Part shown: one piece after another, positions 49,637 to 59,750 of the stretch
Layout of the letters: each line of letters begins with the position of its first letter
Numbering within the stretch: the first letter of the stretch is position 1
Assembly: GCA_905250025.1 (NCBI GenBank)
Contig: CAJNOJ010000023.1
Location: forward strand, 124,001-188,000
Length of the DNA stretch: 64,000 bases
Direction: 5' to 3'
DNA from: Adineta ricciae
Lineage: Eukaryota > Rotifera > Eurotatoria > Adinetida > Adinetidae
Notes under the pieces: generated by a model
What the model saw: the letters and a program-made list of their open reading frames with translations, nothing else
Told to the model about the DNA's origin: nothing
Database searches by the model: none
Translations under genes and position numbers: made by a program

Positions 49637-50863
49637 TGTTTCACCAAAAATTTGTAAAACTCCCAAAACTGTTTTATTTTAATTATGTACCTGCCTATAT
49701 ATATACGTACGACATACTAAGATTAAGAAACAGATCAGATGGCATTATTTTTCCCTTGAATGTATACAGATTTGCATCGGAAATATGAGATGCAGTATTT
49801 TTGCCATGATATTTTTATTGATTGGAATGAATTCACAGATTTATACAGTATTAGACTCAGCCAGGTATTTAATGGCAAGAAGAGAACGATTACTCATCTC
49901 CACTCTTACTAATATTAATACAAGTGTGTTTCTGCTTTGAATAAAGTATTAGCGAGATTTCGGTTTCATTTTATGTATCTAAAGTCTGTCAATACTGTCT
50001 AAAATCAGAGACAAACTGGTACGTGATCGACTTTCATCGAAGACATGACAGACAATTAGGTGCACTTTACATACAAAGAAAGTTCTTGAAGGTTTCTTCG
50101 ATGATTTCGAGCTATAGTTAGTCTTTTATGCGATAGAAGTAGATATTGAAACACTACAGTTCCATTACATTAATATCGAAAAAACTTGCACTTTGCACCG
50201 ATTTCTTTCAGTGCACCTGTTTACTTATCAATTTCCCAGACAGAAACCGTTCTGCGTCGCAACACCTGATGCATCATATTACCTCGATCTGTTTATAAAT
50301 GACTTTATTGTTTTATTGCATACCGGTTCCACTATTTCATGTTTTCTTTTCTTGTTGCACTTGTAAATAAATCTTGGAATAACAGTGTTTTACCGATGAA
50401 AGAAAAGAGGAACTTATGCGAATAAAATGAGATTTTCCATAGAAAATGTTCAACTCATTCGTGACTCATTATGCACGTCATTGAAGAATACTTCCCTCTT
50501 ATTACATTCGATGTTACAAGAAATAAGTCGTTCTCAGTTGCTATGGATCACAAAGTATAGCGAAAAACACTCGCTTTTGTGAGGACTAATAAACGAAGAA
50601 AAAGTATAACAATGTCGATTCATTATTGAACAAAAACATTACGCACCTTATATGATTTAAACGTTAGAAGAAGAAGAGGAAAATTTTGTTTAGTGTGCTG
50701 TGTCTCAAGTTAGAAAAGACAAAGGTTTTGACTAGACCAGTTAGACAATTAGCTTTCTCATTCTCCTGATTGTTTTTTCTGCTTCACTACGTTACAGTTT
50801 ATGAACATATTTGCATAATCCACGCAATTATCTATTCGAAATCAACTTCTGTTTCAGATCAAA
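49637..50863. other. Intergenic region upstream of the MscL pair
   Basis: About 1.2 kb without a coding frame, between the leftward Ly6-like gene and the rightward MscL genes. A polypyrimidine acceptor (tctgtttcag, ending 50859) lies just before the first MscL ATG, so a 5' leader exon or trans-spliced leader probably joins there. Confidence 0.45.
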
Positions 50864-51383
50864 ATGCCACGTTGTTGCGGTCGTTGTTTCAATCTTTGCA
50901 AAGAATTTAAAGCGTACGTATCGAGAATATCCATGGAAATTGCAAACTAATGTTTTGTTTGATGATAGATTTGCCCTACGAGGCAATATGTTCGATTTAG
51001 CATTAGGTATTATTATTGGTACCGCATTCTCCGGTGTCGTTCAATCACTCGTCGATGATATCATCACTCCTCCACTTGGTCTCCTCATCGGCGGTGTTGA
51101 TTTAGTTAACTTAACTGCTTCGATTCCGAATTTTGTCTATCAAAATCAACCGCCAGTTCTCATTCGCTACGGAAGATTCATCCAAAAAGTCATCAACTTA
51201 TTACTTGTCGCTTTGGCATTGTTCGTCGTTGTAAAACTAATTAACAAATTGCATCGGCTGGCGATGAAAGCCAAAGCAGATGTGGAAAAGACAGCCGTTA
51301 AAGAGATCAGCGAAGAAGTCAAAATTCTCCAACAAATCCGCGATTTATTATCACTAAAAACAGTTCATATCCATCAACAATAG
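50864..51383 (+). CDS. mscL: Large-conductance mechanosensitive channel, copy 1 (bacterial type)
   Basis: Two exons (50864-50913, 50969-51383), 154 residues. After a Cys-rich head (MPRCCGRCFNLC) the protein follows bacterial MscL from end to end: KEFKAFALRGN amphipathic helix, TM1 FDLALGIIIGTAFSGVVQSL, DDIITPPLGLLIGGVDL, periplasmic-type loop, PPVLIRYGRFIQ, TM2 VINLLLVALALFVVVKLINK, and the C-terminal bundle EVKILQQIRDLLSLK. The gate Leu and Gly of E. coli L19 and G22 are kept; V23 is Ile. Known role: homopentameric, tension-gated pore that releases solutes on hypo-osmotic shock. MscL is found in bacteria, archaea and some fungi, not normally in animals. The 55-bp intron falls in codon KEFK-A, phase 2. 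Membrane location in the host is unknown. Confidence 0.95.
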
Positions 51384-51849
51384 GATCGAAGATTAAATAT
51401 TTGATTTTGTTGAAAGGAAAAAAAAGACAATAGTTTGCACAAGTTTGATGTCAGTGATCGAGGTGATAATTATGTTCTTTTTCGAAATTTTTTTAACATT
51501 GTATCTTTATCGTACCATGTTGAAGCTCACAATTCGTTTTCGATTTTGCCGATCGTTCTTCTCTCGGTTCACAAAATAAGGCATCAGATGCCGAAAGAAA
51601 ATCATTATTCAATTCATTTCTTTTTTGACCCAATAGAAATAAAATCACCGTTCTGGAATTTTGAACGAATGCGTTTTTTGTTAATGAGAAATAGAAACTG
51701 GATTGCAGATCAAATGACAACCCCCAATGTAAAATGAGTATTTACAAATACTACTTTTGCATTTCTATATTGAGAGTCTCATTCATTTTGTCAATCTTTG
51801 ATTCCCAGTAGTCAAATACGAATAAGAAGACTTCTATGCTATTCTTCAG
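51384..51849. other. Spacer between the two MscL genes
   Basis: About 465 bp holding the 3' end of copy 1 and the 5' region of copy 2. The open frame at 51435-51737 has no protein-like pattern; it lies where no coding is expected. Confidence 0.5.
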
Positions 51850-52379
51850 ATGAAGATTCAGAAACTGTGCTTTTTCGGTAGATCGTTTTGCCGAGAATTT
51901 AAATCGTATGTTGCATTTTTCTGTTGAGTAGTATATCTAGTGATCTGTTTTCGAATAGATTTGCTCTACAAGGTAACGTATTTGATTTGGCTATTGGCAT
52001 CATTATTGGTACTGCCTTTACTAATGTTGTCAAGTCGCTTGTCGAAGATATTATCACTCCCCCATTCGGGTTCCTCTTGGGCGGAGTTGATTTCGCTAAT
52101 CTAACAATTAAAATGCGCAATTTTATCTATACTGACCAACCACCCGTGGTAATACGCTATGGAAAATTTATTCAAGAGATTCTCTATTTATTAATCATGG
52201 CGTTGGTGCTGTTCTTTATTGTAAAAGGCATCAATAAGATTCATGATCTCACAAAGAAACGGTTAATGGAGGAGGGAAGTAAAAAAGCGAAAGAATTAAG
52301 TGACGAAGTGAAAGTTTTAACCGAAATACGGGATTTATTGGCAAAGCAAAATCCACAGATTGAAGAAATCATGTTATGA
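51850..52379 (+). CDS. mscL: Large-conductance mechanosensitive channel, copy 2 (bacterial type)
   Basis: Two exons (51850-51905, 51959-52379), 158 residues. The layout equals copy 1: Cys-bearing head (MKIQKLCFFGRSFC), REFKSFALQGN, TM1 FDLAIGIIIGTAFTNVVKSL, EDIITPPFGFLLGGVDF, PPVVIRYGKFIQ, TM2 ILYLLIMALVLFFIVKGINK, and helical tail EVKVLTEIRDLLAKQN, very like the E. coli end EVLLTEIRDLLKEQN. The 53-bp intron lies at the same codon and phase as in copy 1. The two proteins are clearly diverged along their length, so the duplication is not recent. Both frames look intact, which suggests both are under selection. Confidence 0.95.
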
Positions 52380-52493
52380 AGAAAAAAACAGTTATAATTT
52401 GTATTTATTCAATAAAAAAGCCTCAATGGCGCTCGTAGTGTGTAACTAGGATCAGTGAATTCATTCGCTTTTGATTTTTCTTGTAATACACAC

Positions 52494-53264
52494 ATGTCGA
52501 ATCGATCTATGGACGAAGAAATCGAACGAATTTTCAATGGGAAAATAGAAATTACAAAAGAAAAACTAAAACAAACTTTAGAAGAACTCCTTAACAAGTA
52601 CAATAGTCTCAGGCGGAGTCACAGTGCCATACATCGTGCTGCTCCGTTGCATAACGAAATGAAACAAGAACCAAATCAACTTTTAGAATCTGAGCTGGAC
52701 AAAATCACTTCGAATACAATCTCTAAGGAGCACGCAAAATCGATCTTATCAGCATTGAGAACCCAGATGAAAGATCAATGGCATGCCCACATCGACAGTT
52801 ACATTCAAACATCTATCAAGGATGAAATGAAGAAGCTCAATGTTCATGAAGTCAATGTCAGTCAAGCACATGATCTACTCCGAACCATTTGTCATCGAAT
52901 GAAGCCAAGTCATGATGGTACACCTGCAGTACTAGATGACAGTGTTAAAAATGATTTTTTGAATGAATTCAAGTCCAAACATGGCTCGAACAAGATCAGT
53001 GCTGAGGAAGTTTGGGAAATAGTGAAGGATTTCGATAAGAAGCAGCACGATAAGATGGGGTGCTGTGAAAAAAATTCCCAATGGGACAGCCAACGCGAGA
53101 AAAAATGGGATGAAATCTTTCATGAACAATATAAAGAATTATTCGGTGAGAAAAACAATTCAAAGGTTAATGAACAGCAATTGGAAGAATTAGCCAAGAG
53201 GTTAAAAGAGAAATTTCAACAAGAATGTCCACAACACCCCGGCAAACGTTTTTGTCAGCACTGA
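52494..53264 (+). CDS. Hydrophilic helical protein of unknown function
   Basis: Single exon, 256 residues from ATG 52494 (the frame is open upstream to about 52455 without ATG). Strongly charged and predicted mostly helical: MDEEIERIFNGKIEITKEKL, ISKEHAKSILSALRTQMKDQ, WDEIFHEQYKELFGEKNNSK. The C-terminus has CPQHPGKRFCQH and the middle GCCEKN, which could bind metal but match no named motif. No signal peptide or membrane segment. It follows the second MscL gene by 114 bp in the same direction. I do not recognise it. Confidence 0.65.
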   Translation: MSNRSMDEEIERIFNGKIEITKEKLKQTLEELLNKYNSLRRSHSAIHRAAPLHNEMKQEPNQLLESELDKITSNTISKEHAKSILSALRTQMKDQWHAHIDSYIQTSIKDEMKKLNVHEVNVSQAHDLLRTICHRMKPSHDGTPAVLDDSVKNDFLNEFKSKHGSNKISAEEVWEIVKDFDKKQHDKMGCCEKNSQWDSQREKKWDEIFHEQYKELFGEKNNSKVNEQQLEELAKRLKEKFQQECPQHPGKRFCQH

Positions 53265-53601
53265 ATAGAACTTGAAATCCTTTGAAAGGAAGACTTTTTT
53301 CTCTCACGATAATGATTACAATCAGTATCGCGCATATATTTTTTTTATCATAGAGAATAAAAGAACAAATAAAGAAGAAAAACGACAACGTGTCTACAAG
53401 ATATGTTACTCTTTCGAATCAAAAAAAATGTACAATGAACAATCTTTCTTTCAAAAAGTTGACTCATTTGAACAAGAATGTCTTTTGTTTTCTTAAGTTC
53501 TGAATTATATATAGGGAAAGAATTACATGACTAGGTTTTTTACGAGAGAAGTTATGAGAATGCAAGAAAATAAATATAAAATATCGTTGAAGATCATATA
53601 T
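53265..53601. other. Spacer between convergent genes
   Basis: About 340 bp, AT-rich, holding the 3' ends of the helical protein gene and of CNOT9. No coding signal. Confidence 0.5.
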
Positions 53602-54857
53602 TTATCCCATTCCAAGTGGTGATGCAGGTTGGGCTTGTTGAGAGACGATATTATTGCCTGATGTTCCTTGTTGAGAGTTGCTAGCATTTGCGGTAACCGG
53701 TGTTTCGAGATTGAGTAATAATTGCGATAACCATTTTTTTGTTGATTGATCTTCTTTGAGAATAGCATCCTAGAATGAGAAAAGCGTCTAGAAATGAATA
53801 GAAATAATGAACAGCTTCATTTACAAATGTATGATCTTTGAGACAATCTGGAAGACATGAACGGAGCGCTTCACGTGCACGAGCATTATCCGATAAACGT
53901 AAATAACAGCGGATGATATGCTTCAGTAATCTTCCACTTGCTTCTTTTTGCTAATCGAAAAAGCAAACAAAGTATGAAAAAAGAAAATCTGTCGCGAAGA
54001 TTTACTTGTTGTAAGACCATTCGTCCTAAGACCATGGCCACGTGCGAAAAGCGATCGAATGTTTGACAGATGTAATTCAGACCGCAATCATCGGCGAGAA
54101 TTTTTTGTAAGATGAATGTCGCCACTGTTTTGGATAATTCACTACCGGATTGCATAATACGTAATGAGAGAGGAATGATTTCCGTTGTTAATAAGAAATT
54201 GATCACTTCTGTTTCGTCAGTTTTAACCAGTGCACCGATGACACCTAAGGATGTTAAACGAAGATATTCGAATGGTCGTGTCGATGATTTGGTGTTTAAG
54301 AATGGATACAGAAAAAGTGGAATATTCGCTTGAATAAAAAGTGAACGAGTTTCAGGATGAGATGCTATACATTGAAGTAATGCTAGAGCATTGCACACGC
54401 GATTGGATTGTTGAGCTGTTAATGTTGGAGGTGTTATATATGGGTAGACCGAACTAAGAAGAATAGGATTATAAGCGATTGTTTAAATCGTCGAAATTGA
54501 TATTACTTACATCACTTCGTGTAAGAGAACAGCAACAGATCCAAATGAATGCCAAAGTAAAACAGCTAAGTCGACAACTTTTTCTCTCTTACGACTTAAT
54601 TCCATGAGAGCATTTTCACGTGTTGTTGATGACAACAATTCTGTTATCCAAGAAGCAATACGTTCAGAAGATACAGGCGTGTCATTTGCTGGATTATTTG
54701 CGCCTGATGTTTGTTGTTGACCTGCATTTGCACTCGAATTGTTTGATGTTTGACCACTGGCACCAGCGGATGGTGGACCACTGCCGCCTCCGCTACCATT
54801 CGATGTCACAATTGGATTCGGAGACGGCGTTGATGATGTCGACGATGCCATGTTCAT
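53602..54857 (-). CDS. CNOT9: CCR4-NOT transcription complex subunit 9 (RCD1/CAF40)
   Basis: Four exons (54857-54511, 54453-54006, 53950-53825, 53769-53602) give 362 residues; human CNOT9 is 299, the extra being a Ser/Gly/Asn-rich N-terminal head of about 65. The armadillo-repeat core is highly conserved: [95 protein letters not shown] and [20 protein letters not shown]. Known role: CCR4-NOT subunit that docks mRNA-binding proteins and TNRC6/GW182 for deadenylation. Start ATG 54857 or the next Met two codons on. The Gly/Gln-rich C-terminal tail is not conserved. Confidence 0.96.
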
Positions 54858-55225
54858 GTTTAAGAATATACAAAATGTTTCAATGGAACTATTGTTTACT
54901 TGTTGCTTTCTTCGTCTGAATCTTGATTTGTTAACTTGACTGATTGTTTTTCTAACTAATAACAACTACTGACCAACTCTGATGAACCAATGGAATACGC
55001 TGCCACGAGCGACATCTGTTTGGAAATTTTTATGATGCATTGATGAGTTCAATCTTATAGAAAGCAGTGACCAGCCGCTTACTCAGAAGTGGATCTCAAG
55101 ATCTATTCCGCATGAATTTTAATTCCTTATTGAATTATACAATCTGACACGAATAAATATTCACAAAAAACGATAAGATGAAAAGAATTAAATGGACAAG
55201 CGCATTGAAAGGTTATTAGTTTCGA
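54858..55225. other. Spacer between CNOT9 and the EF-hand gene
   Basis: About 370 bp on the 5' side of CNOT9. An open frame continues CNOT9 upstream to 54965 without an ATG of its own. No other coding signal. Confidence 0.5.
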
Positions 55226-55822
55226 TTAACTAGCAATTCCAATTTGATCCAAAACGCCGACATCTTTGAACCAAGCGATGAGTTCGTTGAAATTAATACT
55301 TCCATCATGTCCACGGTCGATTTCTTCGAATTGACAAGCTTGATGTTCACGTTCGTCAATGATGCGATGACGAATTAGATCCTTTTTCATTTTATCAAAT
55401 TCTTTCTTATTCAAAACACCATGATTATGTTTGTCATACGAACGAAAGATTTCCGCAATGTGGCAGATCAGTTGACTTTGATAATGATTAATGCGAAGAT
55501 GTTCGAAGCGAGATGATGTTCGCCACCACTCAGTGAATTCTTTATAATCAATTTTACCATTTCCATCCTTATCAATTAACGTCAAAGCCCATTGAAGTTC
55601 CTCATCAGATAAGTAATAGCCCATATCATAGCAAAGTGAACGAAGTTCATCTCGCGAAATCGAACCTGAACAAAAAACACAGGATTAGTTTTCGAACAAG
55701 GCGAAATATATGAACATACCATTTTTATCCGAATCATATTTGTTGAACATTAATTCAGATATAGGTTTTGTGCTTCCACCAAATGCGAACGGTGTATGTT
55801 GTCTTGAATCGATCATGTCCAT
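55226..55822 (-). CDS. Four-EF-hand calcium-binding protein
   Basis: Two exons (55822-55720, 55665-55226) give 180 residues. Four EF-hand loops are visible: DSDKNGSISRDE, DKDGNGKIDYKE, DKHNHGVLNKKE and DRGHDGSINFNE. The first two keep the canonical Ca2+ ligands. The third has His at a ligand position and the fourth Gly/His, so both may bind weakly. The intron splits the first loop after KN. Layout and length fit the calmodulin/troponin C/calcineurin B group without a closer match; sequence between the pairs (EWWRTSSRFEHLRINHYQSQ) is unlike calmodulin. Function: calcium sensor or buffer, unassigned. Confidence 0.85.
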
Positions 55823-56609
55823 TGTTTAATAGAAAGAAAAATAAGTCGAGTGAATGTGTATCTGTAGAGAGTGTGATGGGCAATTCTTTCCTTTCTTACC
55901 CATCGGATCGAGTACATGCACTTTATAGTGATTGGTCAACATGGAATAACACCCAAATCTAGACAAATAAAAGAAAGAACGAAAGAATACGTACGTTGTT
56001 CATTCGCCCCCGACGTGCTTGTACGTCGTGAGATAAACATGAGGACAAGTTGAGAAGATTCATGATAGTAATAGTAGAGAGTGATGAAAGAATATGAGAT
56101 GGATTTATTAAAAACATGATCGATTTCGAAAGACGGCGTAAATAGAGTATGAAAGCTGATTATAGATATGTACGATTTAATGATCGAGCAGTGATGGTAG
56201 TTTATTGATTTGTAAAATCATGTTTCACAGAAGGAAAATTTGACTAGTCACACTATACAATCCGTTACTCATTTCCGATGAGGATTCATCATGTTCGCAA
56301 ACATCGTGACAGAGAAGTTTGTCACTACATAATAAGAACAAATCGCCTTTATCGATCGGTGAATGGCACGTTTGAAAAAGAGATAGAATCGAATTGTTTG
56401 TTTGCTAAAAGGGCAGATGAGTGTCATACACTTAAACGAGCCTCAAATTTCGTATACTCAAACCTGTGTTTCTTGTTCATTATTCGAATAAGCAAAATTC
56501 ATGTTTGGTGTTTGATTATCACATGTCGTATGAAGGTAATTGTCTACATCATTGTCCTTGCTGTCTCCAGCTATGAAATGAACACATATCTAGATGTATA
56601 CACTCATTA
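55823..56609. other. Intergenic region
   Basis: About 790 bp upstream of the EF-hand gene and downstream of the next leftward gene. Open frames on the plus strand here show no recognisable protein pattern. Confidence 0.45.
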
Positions 56610-58339
56610 TCAAGAAATAAGTTCACCGTTTTGCTGAAGATCGTCAAATGATATGATAAGTCGACTTTTCCGAACACGAAAGGTTCGCTGTTTGATGGCC
56701 TTCGACATCCGTAGCTCATTTGAGTTAATAGAAAGATCGGACGAAGTATTGGCTGAAGTCGAGGGTAATTTTCGATTTTGAGGATCAAATGGTGTTTGTT
56801 TAAACGATGAATTTCGATCTTCGGATTGAAGTATTGGAAGGTTCGATCGAATAAGATCAGGAAAATAATTGGATTTCGATGAATAGTTCGGCCAATCTGT
56901 TTGTTCATTTTTATAAGCGAACGAATGTTGCTAATAAAGAGAAGAACTACCACTCTGGCAAAGTAAACTACAACTATACCTTCAAAATGAACATTCTATT
57001 GCTTTTCCGTTCATCTCTCGTGGGTATATTTTCGAATTGTTCAACCGTCGATATTGACACGTGATTATCAAATGAAGTTTCGTCATCATCGAGCTCCTCA
57101 TCGCCATTGATCGCCACCAATGAAGTTTTTGTTGGCACTCGTGGCATGCTAGAATTTAGAGTTAGAACGTTAACGCAATTTGGATGATGAATTTGTAATC
57201 CTGTTGAATCTTCAGCTTCATTTGGAATCGTTTCGGAACGGTTTTTCATCGCGTTTATGTCGATGTAACTCGAGCCCTGCAAATGTACGTTTTGCGTCGT
57301 GAATACCAGTGGAGAAACATCAATTGTTCCGTAAGTCTTGATTGGATGGAGATTATGTACTAGTTCTGAAAAGATCTTTTCTGTTGAAAGTATGTGGTGA
57401 TGGGCGAAAGTCTTTCTCCACCTGATCGGTGTTCGTTTCGGGCCGTCCTGATAACTTCTGTGAGATTTTGTGTAAGTATTTTAATAACATTGTGCTCTTC
57501 GATTGACAAATCTTCTGATTTTGGTGTAGAGTTTACTTTCAAAAGTAGAACATCTTCATGCAATACTTCGATCATATGACGAACGTCATTTGCTAGTTCA
57601 ATAATATCTACAAAACTCGTCAAGATTTGTACTTAGGCAATGAACGCCTCGATTCTACCATCGACTGTGTATTTAATAGGAACAGTGGATGCACTAGAAG
57701 GATCCATGAAGCATCGAGGATGGCAATCAATAGATTGGCCAGCATCTGATCTATTCTGTCTGTTAACAATCGTGTAAATCGGCCCATAATAACCTTGATG
57801 ATCAAAATCATTTTAATCATTTCAATTTGGCGAAACCTACCCGGCTGAGAAGCCGAATGAAGTAGCGAAAATACTGGCTGATCATCATTCGATTCTTTAT
57901 TCGATGGTTTTACCAGTTGATCATCGCAATCTATTGACATCGAAATAATCCAAACAAAAGTATTTTAAAAATGTAGAAGAGATACTATCAACGTCGAAGA
58001 ACTCATCGTCTAATGTTGCGCTAAACTCCAATTCTGTAAAGGACGCATGATCTACTTCGTGAGAACTCCAGATATTCAATTACCTCGTGTGAGTGGTTCT
58101 CGTTTCTCCAATCGAGATGTGAAAACATTTGTGTTATTATACATCCAATAGATGATAAAAAAGCTGGAAAGAATTATCATGCACAGCTTAATTGTACTAT
58201 ACAAAAGAACTGTGGTAAAACATAGAATAATCCAGATAAAGATTTCTTCGATTGGAAACAAATACGAGCAACAACAATGGCAATGATCTAACGAGAAGAT
58301 AGCATCGTATACGTAACATATTGAATTATGAATGTTCAT
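56610..58339 (-). CDS. Membrane-anchored protein with long disordered tail, unknown
   Basis: Seven exons (58339-58084, 58033-57986, 57930-57841, 57793-57659, 57607-57422, 57365-56980, 56930-56610) join in one frame to 473 residues. After a Cys/His-rich start (SLDHCHCCCSYLFP) there are one or two hydrophobic hairpins (FIWIILCFTTVLLYSTIKLC, then MIILSSFFIIYWMY). The rest is hydrophilic with acidic patches (LDDEFFDVDN, ELDDDETSFDN) and a helical stretch DIIELANDVRHMIEVLHEDV. DEFFDV is an acidic short motif of the kind that can bind LC3/GABARAP, which with a membrane hairpin would recall ER-phagy receptors; this is speculation. The exons are short and lack ATGs, so the gene is easily overlooked. 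Confidence 0.6.
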
Positions 58340-58791
58340 GTTTCTTAGCCATTTTTCATTTCGATTGGCTTGTGACAAGAAAAGGGGGATTGCTTTGAAA
58401 ACATCGATCGTAATAGATTGGTAAAATATTCATATGTACGAAACGCGCGTAATGTTCATTTCACGACCAAGATTATTTTAAAGTTCAAGTAGTTGAAATT
58501 TTGGTTTGTCTCAGGTTTTCTTTTCTTGTGAATTTATTCCAAGGATGGTAAAACAAAGTTTAGCATAAAAGAGAGCGAGAAAGAGAGACAGTGGTAGAGG
58601 AGACAAATGATTCTGTTGATGTTAATATATTTTTTTCTCGAGCGAAAAAAACATGTCTAGGACTAACAAGACCGATAGACTACTGGTGAAATATAACGGA
58701 ATCAAGGATGGGTAGAAAAAAAAAGAGAAGATCACCTAAATGTTCTTGTACGTATAGGAAGTAGATAGAAGAGAAAATCATCATCAGTGTT
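58340..58791. other. Intergenic region
   Basis: About 450 bp upstream of the membrane protein gene and downstream of ATP synthase c. A GA-rich purine tract lies near 58570-58600. No coding signal. Confidence 0.5.
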
Positions 58792-59236
58792 CTAAAAGGC
58801 AAATAATAACATAAAAGCCATCATCAGACAAAAGAGACCCATGGCCTCAGACAGGGCAAAACCCAAGATGGCGTAAGAGAAGAGTTGTTGTTTTAAACTT
58901 GGATTTCTTGCATAGGCTACAACAAGTGAACCGAATACTGTTCCAATACCTATGGAATGAAAATCATCGATTGGAATTCTTGTCATATATATGCAAATCG
59001 AAAGACAAACCTGCACCGGCACCAGCTACACCAACAGTGGCAGCTCCAGCTCCGATATATTTAGCTGCTGAATCAATATCTCGACGAACAGGTGTGGTCA
59101 TGATTGATCGTTGCTGGGTAGCGGACGGAATTATCATTGAAGGTAAGTGTTGGTGGATAAGACCTGCATTACGATTCACTAATAAACGACATAATGCCGA
59201 TGTTGATGCTAATGACAAACGAGTTATTGATGCCAT
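58792..59236 (-). CDS. ATP5MC: Mitochondrial ATP synthase subunit c (lipid-binding proteolipid)
   Basis: Two exons (59236-59011, 58949-58792) give 127 residues. A mitochondrial presequence (about 1-52) ends before the mature start [17 protein letters not shown]. The two hairpin helices follow: [18 protein letters not shown], the [10 protein letters not shown] loop, then [25 protein letters not shown] with the proton-binding Glu in ALSEAMGLF. Mature length 75 is standard. Known role: c-ring of the F1Fo ATP synthase, rotating with proton flow in the inner mitochondrial membrane. The 61-bp intron interrupts the Gly repeat of helix 1. Confidence 0.97.
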
Positions 59237-59750
59237 TGATTATTGTTTAGAAGAATTGGCTTGATTGCCTATGCAAATCTAGAAAAAAAACAATTTCCAA
59301 TTAAATACCAAGAACATCAGATCTTTGGCTTTTTTTTTATTGTTTTTTGTTGTTGTCGGTTTTTTTCTCTTCTCCTACCGTCTTATTATTCTGTAAACGA
59401 TATCCATCTTGAAAGATAGAATCGTTTACCACTACAATGAATTTCTTCATAACAACAAATAAAACCTTTAATGAATCCGATGCTTTTTCAGAATAAAGCA
59501 TTTACTTGTTCAATATCCTACGAAATTTTTCCTTTAATTTCCCTAATGATATGCGACAAATGTAGACATCCTAGAGGGCGCTCGTTACTTAGTAGAAATC
59601 TCTCACTTATTACGCATTACTGATTTGTGTACACTGGATTTCGAGCGACTGGCTGCGTGTCGATCTATCTATGCTTTGTTTTCTGAAATAAGAAAAGAAC
59701 GAGTCGAGTGAAACTCTTGTCGTGCATCATTTCTACTTTGCAGATTAAAT
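59237..59750. other. Bidirectional upstream region
   Basis: About 510 bp between ATP synthase c (leftward) and the dehydrogenase-like gene (rightward). An acceptor (tactttgcag, ending 59743) lies just before the latter's ATG, again suggesting a 5' leader exon or trans-splicing. No coding frame. Confidence 0.5.

Noticed and set aside
51435-51737. 100-codon frame between the MscL genes as a third gene
   Set aside because: Phe/Ile/Asn-rich with no protein pattern; lies in untranslated spacer.
50864-52379. MscL genes as bacterial contamination in the assembly
   Set aside because: Both are split by short GT-AG introns of the same kind as in the neighbours, and lie on one contig between clearly animal genes in the same base composition.
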